Positions 25,537 to 33,384 of a DNA stretch of 52,973 bases are shown one piece after another (the first letter of the stretch is position 1; every line of letters starts with the position of its first letter). The DNA comes from an uncultured Lachnospiraceae bacterium (GTDB lineage Bacteria; Bacillota; Clostridia; Lachnospirales; Lachnospiraceae). The position numbers and the translations under genes are program-made. The stretch is taken from NCBI GenBank assembly GCA_910587955.1, contig CAJUNN010000008.1:26057-79029 (forward strand). Direction: 5' to 3'. The notes beneath the pieces are model-generated. The model was not told the DNA's origin, searched no databases, and worked only from the letters and a program-made list of their open reading frames with translations.

Positions 25537-26739
25537 ATGGAGATTTTTCAATACTTGTTATCCTGCCTGTTTCTGGCGGCGCTCCTGCTGCCGGGTCCGG
25601 TGTTTACTATATTAAATATCCGGAATCTGATTCTGAAGCGGGAGCATACGGGGAGATTTGAAGCCCTTGCCTTTCTGGTGGGGATTGTGTACAGCTTTCT
25701 GCTCTATGGATTCTGGGGAGCCCGCCCCTGGGAGGAGCCCATTCTTTTAAATGTGGATCTCACCCAGCTTCACGAACCCTTTGACGCAGAGCATGCGGTA
25801 AGCCTTCTGGTACTGATGGCGGCGGGCCTGCTGGCTTACGGGTATCTAAAGGCCCGGAGGCACCGGATTTCCCCCCTGGCGGCCGTGATATCCATGTCCG
25901 GGGTGTATTTGGGGATCTTTGTAAATGCGGCCGTGATTCTGCAGCTTTTCGGCAGTGCCGGAGCGGACCTGCCGTTTTCCCAGATAGGCTTTCTGGACGT
26001 GTTTTTGCTGATGCTGGTTCCCTTTAACTATCTTCTGCTGGCGGCCGATCTTCTGGTGCGTGTGGTCCGGGAGCAGAGAGAGCGGCTCCAGAAAGAGGAT
26101 TCAGTACACTCTGCAGCTCTTCATCTGCTGGCGGGAGAGGAGGAGACAGGTCCTTACAAAAGCCGCCTTTTGAACCGCTGCAACCGGGTGCTGGCAGAGA
26201 GCGAAAACTGGACGCTGTATGCTCTATTATTGGCTCTGCCCCTTCTCTGTCTGATCATCGCTGTCCTGCTTTTGTTTGGGCAGAAACCGGACAGCGTGAT
26301 CCGGGTTTTCACGCAGACCAGCGATTGGACCTTGTCCGGGGAAATTTCTCCGCCTCCGGTAGAAATTGACAACCATTATCTCTGTACCGTAGCCCTCCGG
26401 GGACATAAGGAGCTGGTAAAGCCTGTGCGCATGGGCCTGCGCAGGGGAGAAAAAATTGTAGTGAACCGCCAGCTTTGTGTGGCCAATGCTTTTGAACAGC
26501 TTCTGGAGGAGCGCACACCCAGGTTTCACCGGGCCCTGCGCCATTTCTATGATACTTACGGTTATCCCATATCCAGGTATATCCGCACGCCTCTGGCGGC
26601 CGATGGGATATATTTGATGATGAAGCCTTTGGAGTGGATGTTTGTGACGGTGCTCTATCTCTTTGATGAGAAGCCGGAGAGCCGGATTGCCAGACAGTAT
26701 CTTCCCATGCCCATACCGGCGAAAGGAGAGAAGGAATGA
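25537..26739 (+). CDS. Polytopic membrane protein, DUF6688-like
   Basis: 400 residues. Hydrophobic segments lie near 5-27, 43-60, 88-105, 117-137, 150-168 and 228-247. After the last one is a soluble C-terminal domain with conserved-looking text: CTVALRGHKELVKPVRMGLR, then IVVNRQLCVANAFEQLLEER, then HRALRHFYDTYGYPISRYI. From memory this matches DUF6688 of gut Firmicutes and Bacteroidetes; function unknown. It overlaps the methyltransferase gene by 4 nt (ATGA), so the two are translationally coupled. Its promoter carries the inverted repeat just upstream, implying regulated expression. Confidence 0.7.
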   Translation: MEIFQYLLSCLFLAALLLPGPVFTILNIRNLILKREHTGRFEALAFLVGIVYSFLLYGFWGARPWEEPILLNVDLTQLHEPFDAEHAVSLLVLMAAGLLAYGYLKARRHRISPLAAVISMSGVYLGIFVNAAVILQLFGSAGADLPFSQIGFLDVFLLMLVPFNYLLLAADLLVRVVREQRERLQKEDSVHSAALHLLAGEEETGPYKSRLLNRCNRVLAESENWTLYALLLALPLLCLIIAVLLLFGQKPDSVIRVFTQTSDWTLSGEISPPPVEIDNHYLCTVALRGHKELVKPVRMGLRRGEKIVVNRQLCVANAFEQLLEERTPRFHRALRHFYDTYGYPISRYIRTPLAADGIYLMMKPLEWMFVTVLYLFDEKPESRIARQYLPMPIPAKGEKE

Positions 26740-27566
26740 AAAAGAAGCCTGAGATCATTGGAGAACGGCTGAACGGGTCAGTTTCCTCTGTGGGGAAAGC
26801 GATCGAAAGGCGGGACGGAGCTTTTATCCGTCAGGCAGCTCTTTGCCAGGCAAGACAAGGGGCAGATTATCTGGATGTGTGCGCCTCGGCTTCGGAGGAT
26901 GAGGCAGAGATTCTCCGGTGGATGATTGAAGAAGTACAGTCTGCGGCGGATCTGCCCCTGTGCCTGGACAGCCCTGACGGGAGAGTATTGGAGCAGGCAG
27001 CCGGGTACTGCAGACGGCCGGGCATTCTGAATTCCGTATCCCTGGGACGGGAAGAGGATTTGGAACGGATCTTTTTCTTTTTAAAGAAACATCCGGGCTG
27101 GAAAGCCGTCGCCATGCTGGGCGGACGGACGGGATTTCCCCGGACGGCAGAAGGCAGGCTGGAAATTTTGGAGGAAATCCTAAGACGGCTGGAACTCCTG
27201 GGTCTGGAAGAGGGGAGGGTCTATGCGGATCCCGTCGTGGAGGCGGCAGCTTTTGCGGATTCGGACGATCCCGGAAGCCGGGATCCGCGTGCAGTTTTGG
27301 AAACGATTTCCGGAATCCGCCGCCGGTATCCCGGCGTGCACATTGCGGCGGCAGTCAGCAATATTTCCCACGGACTTCCGGCCAGAAGTTATGTAAATCA
27401 AAGCTTTGGAGTGCTGGCTTTGGCGGCCGGGGCTGACTGCCTGATTCTCGATCCTCTGGATAAGGGTCTTCAGGGTGCGTTAAGCGCGGCCGGCAGCCTG
27501 CTTTCACTGGATGGGGAGCCCTCGTGCTTGGGGTATGTGAGAGACTATCGGAAGCATTTGTTTTAA
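26736..27566 (+). CDS. Pterin-binding methyltransferase (MeTr/AcsE/MtgB-like, DHPS fold)
   Basis: 276 residues. IIGERLNGSVSSVGKAI at the N-terminus, GADYLDVCAS near residue 43, PLCLDSPDGRVLEQA near 74, and GVHIAAAVSNISHGLPARS near 202 match the pterin-binding TIM barrels that move methyl groups between methyltetrahydrofolate and corrinoid proteins. It is a single-domain enzyme. No corrinoid protein, RACo or methyltransferase partner is nearby, so the partner must be encoded elsewhere. It starts inside the end of the preceding membrane-protein gene. Its TAA shares three bases with the stop of the convergent CPBP gene. Confidence 0.85.
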   Translation: MKKKPEIIGERLNGSVSSVGKAIERRDGAFIRQAALCQARQGADYLDVCASASEDEAEILRWMIEEVQSAADLPLCLDSPDGRVLEQAAGYCRRPGILNSVSLGREEDLERIFFFLKKHPGWKAVAMLGGRTGFPRTAEGRLEILEEILRRLELLGLEEGRVYADPVVEAAAFADSDDPGSRDPRAVLETISGIRRRYPGVHIAAAVSNISHGLPARSYVNQSFGVLALAAGADCLILDPLDKGLQGALSAAGSLLSLDGEPSCLGYVRDYRKHLF

Positions 27567-28501
27567 ACCGGTATCAGGTTTTCCAGCTCCATAACAGTTT
27601 TCATGTTGCCGATAAAAAGGACAAGACCGGCGGCAGTCATAAGAAAGCAGAGCAAAAGGACGCCCACCACGGTCAGTACCGTGCGGCTGTCCCGGTGTGC
27701 GGGCAGACAGCCGGAAGATCGGCGCAGCAGATAGCTGCCGCCGAAGAGGAGAGCCGGGGACAGGCTTCCGATTAAGAGGTAGACGCCCAGAGACATGCGA
27801 AGATAGGCGGGATTTGCAAGAAGAGATGCCGCTGCCTCTGTGTCTGCGCCGGAAGCCTGCAGGCTGGAGAGAAAAGACATAAAATTGTTAATAAAATGGA
27901 ACAGGGCGGGCAGCAGGAGATTGCGCCCTTTGCGCATGACATAGGTGAGCCCCATGCCTAAGAGGGCGGTGGGAAGGAAACGGTAGGGGTCCATATGGAA
28001 AAGACCGAAGATCAAGCCCATGCAGAGAACTACAGCCCAGTCCCTGGAAACACGCCCGAAGGTAAAGAGAATGAAGCCCCGGTGCATGGCTTCCTCACAG
28101 ATTGCCGGCATAACTGCTACAATAAGGAAGGTGACGATGGGGGGCGTGGTGGAAAACATGCTGGTGATGCCGGAGCTTACGTTCAGAAAACCCTCCGGAA
28201 AAAAGAGTGTCAGAATCAGGGTACAGATCAGAACTGCCTGAAAGCATCCCACCCAGAGCAGTATGGTTCCCATCAGCTGGCCGAATTTGGGGCGGGCAAG
28301 GGGAAATACCTCCTTAAGACTCTGCCCGGACAGACGGGTAAAGAGAAGAGTCACCAGGAGAATGCCCAGTTCCGTGAGCGCCAGTCCGGCCATGCCGAAT
28401 TTGTACTGCAAAGGTGCAAAGACAAAGATAAAAAAGATCATAATTATCAAAAAGAGCCCGATTCCGTAGAGCGGGTTTAATTGCTGTCTGGATTCTTCCA
28501 T
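27563..28501 (-). CDS. CPBP-family intramembrane glutamic protease (CAAX/Abi type)
   Basis: 312 residues with about eight hydrophobic segments. The active-site motifs are all present: CEEAMHRGFIL near residue 137 (EExxxR), FGLFHMD near 165 (FxxxH), and LFHFINN near 201. The family includes Rce1-like proteases, bacteriocin self-immunity proteins and Abi proteins. Substrate unknown. It has its own promoter, diverges from hisH, and converges with and overlaps the methyltransferase gene by 4 nt, with no terminator between them. Confidence 0.9.
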   Translation of the reverse strand: MEESRQQLNPLYGIGLFLIIMIFFIFVFAPLQYKFGMAGLALTELGILLVTLLFTRLSGQSLKEVFPLARPKFGQLMGTILLWVGCFQAVLICTLILTLFFPEGFLNVSSGITSMFSTTPPIVTFLIVAVMPAICEEAMHRGFILFTFGRVSRDWAVVLCMGLIFGLFHMDPYRFLPTALLGMGLTYVMRKGRNLLLPALFHFINNFMSFLSSLQASGADTEAAASLLANPAYLRMSLGVYLLIGSLSPALLFGGSYLLRRSSGCLPAHRDSRTVLTVVGVLLLCFLMTAAGLVLFIGNMKTVMELENLIPV

Positions 28502-28537
28502 GTTTGTTCCTCCTAAATTAAAGAAAATTTATAATTT

Positions 28538-28566
28538 ATATTACACGAATTTTATTAAAAATACAA
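28538..28566 (-). promoter_or_regulatory. Promoter for the CPBP protease gene
   Basis: On the minus strand TTGTAT (28561-28566), 17-nt spacer, TAATAT (28538-28543); ribosome site TAGGAGGAAC just before the ATG. Confidence 0.6.
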
Positions 28567-28646
28567 TCTCTAGTGAAAATAGACTGTTTTTCTTTGCTAT
28601 TTTGTAGTACACTGTTGAAAGAGAAACGAGAGAGGCAGGTACGGCG

Positions 28647-29258
28647 ATGATTGCAGTAATTGACTACGATGCGGGAAATCTAAAAAGTGTGGAGAAAGCC
28701 CTGCTGTCATTGGGAGAACAGGTGGCTGTCACCCGGGAACGGCGCCTGCTTCTGAAAGCAGACAAAGTGATTCTTCCCGGGGTGGGACATTTCGGGAATG
28801 CTATGAAAAAGCTGGAAGCCTATGGGCTGACAGAAGTGATTTGCGAGCTGGCAGACAGGAAAAAGCCTTTTCTGGGTATTTGCCTGGGCCTGCAGCTTCT
28901 GTTTGAGCGGAGCGCCGAGGCGCCGGGGGTTCCGGGACTTGGGCTTTTGAAAGGAGAGATCTGCCGGATTCCCGAAGGGCCGGGACTTAAAATTCCTCAT
29001 ATCGGCTGGAATTCTTTAAGCCTTAAGAACAAAGGAAGGCTATTTGAAGGAATGGAGGAAGAGCCTTATGTATATTTTGTCCATTCCTACTATCTGAAAG
29101 CAGAAGAGGAAGGGATTGTAAAAGCAGTTACGGAATACGGGGTGCAGATTCATGCTTCCGTGGAGCAGGATAATCTCTTTGCCTGCCAGTTCCATCCGGA
29201 AAAAAGCAGCCGGACAGGGCTTAAGATTCTGAAAAATTTTGTAAAATTGGAGGTTTGA
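28647..29258 (+). CDS. hisH: Imidazole glycerol phosphate synthase, glutaminase subunit
   Basis: 203 residues of a class I glutamine amidotransferase. VIDYDAGNLKSVEKAL at the N-terminus, VILPGVGHFGNAM near 41, the nucleophile Cys in FLGICLGLQLLFE near 78, and CQFHPEKSS near 180 (catalytic His and Glu). It hands ammonia to HisF. The stop overlaps the hisF ribosome-site region, so the subunits are coupled. hisA, hisI and the other histidine genes are not adjacent. Confidence 0.96.
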   Translation: MIAVIDYDAGNLKSVEKALLSLGEQVAVTRERRLLLKADKVILPGVGHFGNAMKKLEAYGLTEVICELADRKKPFLGICLGLQLLFERSAEAPGVPGLGLLKGEICRIPEGPGLKIPHIGWNSLSLKNKGRLFEGMEEEPYVYFVHSYYLKAEEEGIVKAVTEYGVQIHASVEQDNLFACQFHPEKSSRTGLKILKNFVKLEV

Positions 29259-29260
29259 GG

Positions 29261-30022
29261 ATGTTTACCAAGCGGATTATCCCCTGTCTGGACGTGCATG
29301 ACGGGCGTGTAGTCAAAGGGGTCAATTTTGTGAATCTGCGTGATGCCGGGGACCCGGTGGAGATTGCCGCTTATTACGATCAGGCAGGGGCCGACGAGCT
29401 TGTTTTTCTGGATATCACAGCCAGCTCTGATGCCAGGAAGACTGTGGTGGATATGGTGCGCAGCGTGGCGGAACGGGTATTCATTCCCTTTACCGTAGGA
29501 GGCGGTATCCGTACGGTAGAGGATTTCCGGGTGCTTCTGCGGGAGGGGGCGGATAAGATATCTGTCAATTCGGCGGCGCTGACGCGCCCGGAGCTTATCA
29601 GCGAAGCGGCGGATAAATTTGGGAGCCAGTGCGTGGTTGCCGCCATCGATGCCAAGCGCAGGGCGGATAAAAAAGGCTGGAATGTCTATAAGAACGGCGG
29701 CCGGGTGGATATGGGCATGGATGCGGTGGAATGGGCCATGGAGGCGGAGCGCCGGGGAGCAGGGGAAATCCTCCTGACCAGCATGGACAGTGACGGGACA
29801 AAGGACGGATATGACATTGAACTGACCCGCACCGTTGCCTCTCAGGTGTCCATTCCGGTGATTGCCTCAGGAGGTGCCGGGACCGGGGAGCATTTTTACC
29901 AGGCGCTGACAGAAGGACAGGCGGATGCCGTATTGGCGGCCTCCCTGTTTCACTATAGGGAACTGGAAATCCGGGATTTGAAAGCGTATCTGAAAGGCCG
30001 CGGCGTTTCCGTGCGGCTTTAA
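29261..30022 (+). CDS. hisF: Imidazole glycerol phosphate synthase, cyclase subunit
   Basis: 253 residues, TIM barrel. It begins TKRIIPCLDVHDGRVVKGVN with the catalytic Asp near 11, has FTVGGGIRTVEDF near 78, AAIDAKR near 129 with the second catalytic Asp, and VIASGGAGTGEHF near 198. It forms imidazole glycerol phosphate and AICAR. I chose ATG 29261 over the in-frame TTG 29255; GGAGG lies 9 nt upstream of the ATG. The normal loop and both Asp residues argue that it is active. Confidence 0.96.
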   Translation: MFTKRIIPCLDVHDGRVVKGVNFVNLRDAGDPVEIAAYYDQAGADELVFLDITASSDARKTVVDMVRSVAERVFIPFTVGGGIRTVEDFRVLLREGADKISVNSAALTRPELISEAADKFGSQCVVAAIDAKRRADKKGWNVYKNGGRVDMGMDAVEWAMEAERRGAGEILLTSMDSDGTKDGYDIELTRTVASQVSIPVIASGGAGTGEHFYQALTEGQADAVLAASLFHYRELEIRDLKAYLKGRGVSVRL

Positions 30023-30045
30023 ACAAAAGAAGGAGAGCGAGAATT

Positions 30046-30720
30046 ATGGGAATGATTCAAAATGACTGGCTGGAACCTCTGACTCCAGAGTTTCAAAAGC
30101 CCTACTATGCGGAGCTGTTCCGCTTTGTAAAGAATGAGTATGCTGCCCGGAAAATATTTCCGCCGGCGGATGATATTTTTAATGCCTTTCATCTGACTCC
30201 GCTCCATGCAGTCAAGGTGGTGATTCTGGGACAGGATCCCTATCACAACGACGGACAGGCCCACGGGCTTTGCTTTTCCGTAAAGCCGGATGTGGACATT
30301 CCCCCTTCCCTGGTGAATATTTACCAGGAGCTGCATGACGATCTGGGCTGCTATGTTCCCAACAACGGCTATCTGACCAAATGGGCTTCCCAGGGAGTGC
30401 TGATGCTGAACACGGTTCTGACTGTGCGGGCCCACCAGGCCAATTCCCACAGAGGGATGGGCTGGGAGGAGTTTACAGATGCGGCCATCCGCATTCTGGA
30501 TGAACAGGACCGGCCCATGGTATTTATTTTGTGGGGAAGTCCGGCCCAGAAAAAGGAAAAGATGCTGCATAACCCGAAGCATTTGATCCTGAAGGCGCCT
30601 CACCCCAGCCCTCTGTCAGCTTACCGGGGCTTTTTTGGCAGCAAGCCTTTTAGCCGGACCAATGATTTTCTGAAGGAGAACGGCTTAGAGCCCATTGACT
30701 GGCAGATTGAAAATGTATAG
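30046..30720 (+). CDS. ung: Uracil-DNA glycosylase
   Basis: 224 residues, family 1 UDG. VVILGQDPYHNDGQAHGLCF near residue 58 contains the water-activating Asp in GQDPYH; LNTVLTVR near 121; the DNA-intercalation loop HPSPLSAYRGFFGSKPFS is near 186. It excises uracil from DNA to start base-excision repair. ATG 30046 follows AAGGAG. Its stop overlaps the start of the next gene. Confidence 0.97.
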   Translation: MGMIQNDWLEPLTPEFQKPYYAELFRFVKNEYAARKIFPPADDIFNAFHLTPLHAVKVVILGQDPYHNDGQAHGLCFSVKPDVDIPPSLVNIYQELHDDLGCYVPNNGYLTKWASQGVLMLNTVLTVRAHQANSHRGMGWEEFTDAAIRILDEQDRPMVFILWGSPAQKKEKMLHNPKHLILKAPHPSPLSAYRGFFGSKPFSRTNDFLKENGLEPIDWQIENV

Positions 30721-32332
30721 AATGTACAGCGAAGTGCGGGAATGGCTGTCGGGGCAGGAGAAAAGCACGCGGGTTATGCTCCGGATCCTGACGGCTTTGA
30801 CAGCCTTCTATCTGGTGTTTCTTTTATGGCTGCTTCCGGAAATGATGGAAGCCGTGCCCATGGATACAAAATATTGGAAATTTAAAATACCGGCGGCGCT
30901 TTTGATGCTGCTTCCGGCATATGGGGCTCTTCTCTGGGGGGCTTTCTGCTGTTCCCGCATCCGGCTGGGAATTGGAAGAGCTTTGGAGGGAAAACAGGAG
31001 AAGCGCCGTCTGCGGCTGTGGTTTCTCTTTGGCTTCGGCCTGGTGTTTCTCTGGCTGATGGTGTATGACTACGCCTATTTTCCCGGTTCCTTTGACTGGG
31101 ACAATCTGGATCAGTGGTGGCAGATCCAGAACAGCCAGTACGATACCTGGCATCCGGTTTTCCACACGCTTATCATTGCCCTTTTTTCCAAGATTGTGAA
31201 CCACTATGGGTTTGCCGTCTGGATGCAGCTTTTCCTCTACAGCCTTATCTGCGGGTATCTCCTTTGGACCATGGCCAGGTGGAGGTTTCCGGCATGGAGC
31301 CTTGTGCTTACGGAATTTTTCCTGGCAGCTAATCCCCAGACCCACCGGATTCTGCTTTTTATGTGGAAGGACAGCGCTTTGACCCTGTTTATGCTGCTTT
31401 TTACGGTCTGCCTTTTGAATACCTGGCTGAGCGCAGGAGAGTGGCTTTCGAAGAAGCGGAATCTGGCGGTGTGGATTGTGCTGCTGATCTGCATTTCCAT
31501 GGTGCGGCACAACGGGATTCTCTTTACGGTTCCTCTTCTGGTGCTGTCCTTTTTCTGCTTTCCGAGGATCCGGCGAAAGAGTGCGGTTTCCCTGGTTTTG
31601 ATGGGGCTTGGGATGCTGGTGATCAAATACCCCGTGTATGATCTGGTGGGAGCCAGCCGCCCGGAGCAGACGTATGTGGAGACCGTGGGGGTTCCCATGA
31701 CCCTTCTCTGCAATATCCATGAGACGGCCCCCGAAAGCTTAGATCCGGAAGCGGCGGAATTTCTGGCCCAGATCGGACCGGAGCGGCGGTGGAAGACCTA
31801 TGAGTTGGGAAATTACAATTCCTTTAAGTTTAAGACCAACGCCAACCAAGTGATTAAGCAGGTGCCTCCGGGAGAGTTCCTGAAATTTACCGCCCGCACG
31901 GCATTTAGGGCACCGGGTTTGTCCCTGCAGGCCTTCTACCAGGTGACGCGGATGGTGTGGGATGTGCGGGGGGAGACTCCCTGGCACAAGGATTTGGAAT
32001 TCCAGCTGCAGGAGAACGAGTGGGGCTTCGCCTATGCGGAAGACCGGGCGCCCTTAAGAGAGATGCTGAACGATTTTGATGCCTGGGTGGGGGACAGCCT
32101 CTTTGATGTCTTCTTTTCTTACAACGGGCTGCACCTGCTGGTTTTGATTTTGTGCACCCTCTTTGTATTTGTGCGCAAAGGGTGGAAGGCGCTCTGCCTC
32201 ACCCTGCCGGTTCTGGCCTACAGTTACGGAACCATGCTTCTTTTGTGCGGGCCCACCTATCGGTTTTTTCACTTTAACAGTGTGATTTTTGTGCCCCTTT
32301 GTCTGGTGCTGTTTGCACAGACGGAGGAGTGA
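30713..32332 (+). CDS. Polytopic membrane protein, DUF6020-like (GT-C-like layout)
   Basis: About 539 residues from ATG 30713, overlapping the ung stop; no ribosome site is seen, consistent with translational coupling. At least ten hydrophobic segments are visible. After the third comes YFPGSFDWDNLDQWWQI near residue 118 with DTWHPVFHTLII, an acidic first-loop motif seen in DUF6020 and reminiscent of membrane glycosyltransferases of the GT-C fold. FMWKDSALTLFMLLF near 216 and SMVRHNGILF near 262 are further conserved-looking parts. Function unknown; surface glycan work is only an inference. Confidence 0.7.
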   Translation: MYRMYSEVREWLSGQEKSTRVMLRILTALTAFYLVFLLWLLPEMMEAVPMDTKYWKFKIPAALLMLLPAYGALLWGAFCCSRIRLGIGRALEGKQEKRRLRLWFLFGFGLVFLWLMVYDYAYFPGSFDWDNLDQWWQIQNSQYDTWHPVFHTLIIALFSKIVNHYGFAVWMQLFLYSLICGYLLWTMARWRFPAWSLVLTEFFLAANPQTHRILLFMWKDSALTLFMLLFTVCLLNTWLSAGEWLSKKRNLAVWIVLLICISMVRHNGILFTVPLLVLSFFCFPRIRRKSAVSLVLMGLGMLVIKYPVYDLVGASRPEQTYVETVGVPMTLLCNIHETAPESLDPEAAEFLAQIGPERRWKTYELGNYNSFKFKTNANQVIKQVPPGEFLKFTARTAFRAPGLSLQAFYQVTRMVWDVRGETPWHKDLEFQLQENEWGFAYAEDRAPLREMLNDFDAWVGDSLFDVFFSYNGLHLLVLILCTLFVFVRKGWKALCLTLPVLAYSYGTMLLLCGPTYRFFHFNSVIFVPLCLVLFAQTEE

Positions 32333-32360
32333 AAATAAATTCATAAGAAATGGTTTGTAA

Positions 32361-32387
32361 GAGCTGCTCTCTTTTTAGGGCAGCTTT
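32361..32387 (+). terminator. Terminator of the hisHF-ung-DUF6020 operon
   Basis: GAGCTGCTCT pairs with AGGGCAGCTT (9-10 bp, with wobble) around CTTTTT, followed by TTTCGCAATTTTG. The T-tract is short and interrupted, so efficiency may be moderate. Confidence 0.7.
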
Positions 32388-32448
32388 TCGCAATTTTGTT
32401 CAGACACTCATAAATTTTTGTTTTCCAATTTTCTATATAAAACCGGAC

Positions 32449-32630
32449 GCAGTCAGGGCAGAAAAAGGCCCGCAGCAAACGGGGTAGAGACACAGGCAAG
32501 CTAGCTCTTAAGATGCACTAAGCTCATCAGCAAAGGCTTCTTCGCTAAGTGCTTTCTAAAGAGCGGATTTTGCCTGAGTCTCTGACAACCCCTGAATTGT
32601 TTGCTGCGGGCCTTTTTCTGCCCTGCCTGC
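32449..32630 (+). ncRNA. Large structured hairpin element, copy 1 (candidate ncRNA)
   Basis: A 182-nt near-complete foldback. The outer arms 32454-32480 and 32599-32625 are perfect complements over 27 bp, extended by GCAG/CTGC across one mismatch. Inward follow GGGG/CCCC, AGAGAC/GTCTCT, CAGGCAA/TTGCCTG, GCTCTT (32504-32509)/AAGAGC (32559-32564), GCACT (32515-32519)/AGTGC (32548-32552) and AGC/GCT, separated by short internal loops. The loop AAGAT (32510-32514) faces TTTCTA (32553-32558). No ORF, no U-tract after the last arm, and no relation to a known riboswitch that I recognise. Strand is assigned by the shared core with copy 2; transcription is inferred. Confidence 0.7.
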
Positions 32631-32666
32631 TGTCGGCTGTTGTATTCAAATGTTTTATAGCTGTCA

Positions 32667-32848
32667 GCCGGAAGGAACGATCTCCCCCTCCAAACAATTT
32701 GGAGGCGGTTAAGAGGTGAAGGGGAGATCCATCCCTTAGAAAGCACTTAAACTGCGAGGCCTCTGCCGAGCAGTTTTTTAGTGCGCCTTAGGGATTAGCT
32801 TCCCGGAACCTCTGCCTCCGTTTGGAGGGGGAGATCGTTCCTTCCGGC
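32667..32848 (-). ncRNA. Large structured hairpin element, copy 2, opposite orientation (candidate ncRNA)
   Basis: Also 182 nt. Arms 32667-32695 and 32820-32848 are perfect complements over 29 bp, with a sequence unrelated to copy 1. Read on the minus strand, the inner order is GGAGGC/GCCTCC, GAGGT/ACCTC, GGGA/TCCC, ATCCCT/AGGGAT, GCACT/AGTGC, AAACTGC/GCAGTTT. The same internal loops as copy 1 occur: AGCTA facing GGATC and AAGGC facing TTTCTA. A minus-strand promoter ends right at its base, so a transcript could start with the first paired base. Confidence 0.7.
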
Positions 32849-32857
32849 GTTCGGATT

Positions 32858-32893
32858 ATAATACTTTCTTGGACTACTAATGTCCAAGAAGGT
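32858..32893 (-). promoter_or_regulatory. Candidate promoter and palindrome at the base of hairpin copy 2
   Basis: Minus strand: TTGGAC (32882-32887), 18-nt spacer, TATTAT (32858-32863), next to TATAAT (32855-32860). The same region holds a 12-bp stem, ACTTTCTTGGAC (32863-32874) with GTCCAAGAAGGT (32882-32893). Predicted initiation is near 32848-32850, the outermost base pair of copy 2. Confidence 0.4.
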
Positions 32894-32958
32894 ATAGGTC
32901 AAAAATAGGAATGAAACTGGATGAAAGAATTGCGATATTCTATTATTCGATAAAGCAG

Positions 32959-32988
32959 TTGAAATGTTTGTATAATATAGATTATAAT
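32959..32988 (+). promoter_or_regulatory. Possible promoter for the restriction-modification remnant
   Basis: TTGAAA at 32959-32964, 18-nt spacer, TATAAT at 32983-32988; another TATAAT lies at 32971-32976. The AT-rich context makes chance matches likely. Confidence 0.35.
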
Positions 32989-33066
32989 TTATGTTGTGAT
33001 TTATACTTTAGTGGCGTCCGATGGACCGGTCATATGGGGACTTAAAGATTATAGGTGAATACTACT

Positions 33067-33384
33067 ATGTTAGACAGAATAATTGAAAGAACCAATCAAT
33101 ATATCGAAGATATGCCTAAAAAAGAAAGAAAAAAATATGGGCAGTTTTTTACAAGTGTTGAAACGGCAAGATATATGGCGGGTTTATTTGTGATTCCAGG
33201 AGAAAAACAAGTTGTAACAGTTTTAGACGCAGGAGCAGGCTCGGGAATTTTATCTTGTGCGCTGATAGAAAGATTAGAAATGATTTCGGAGATAACCAGT
33301 ATTCAGGTGACTTGTTATGAAACAGATATAAATGTTTTACCTATATTACAAGAGAATCTTTCTTATATCCAGAAATTGTCCTAA
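33067..33384 (+). pseudogene. N-terminal remnant of a DNA adenine methyltransferase (BsuBI/PstI-type M gene)
   Basis: 105 residues from ATG 33067 after AGGTGA. RKKYGQFFTSVETARYMAGL is the typical start of N6-adenine methyltransferases, and TVLDAGAGSGILSCALIER is SAM-binding motif I. The frame stops at 33382-33384, before the catalytic NPPY motif, whereas intact relatives are several hundred residues longer. The next recognisable sequence, in another frame, belongs to the restriction enzyme, so a deletion has removed most of M and the start of R. No catalytic activity is expected. The AT-rich composition differs from the flanks. Confidence 0.8.

Noticed and set aside
32449..32630. Ordinary intrinsic terminator
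   Set aside because: Far too long, with no U-tract after the 3' arm; a separate terminator already lies at 32361-32387.
32449..32848. Retron msr-msd or integron attC sites
   Set aside because: No reverse transcriptase or integrase in the window and no attC core-site arrangement at the ends; covarying 27-29 bp stems also fit poorly.
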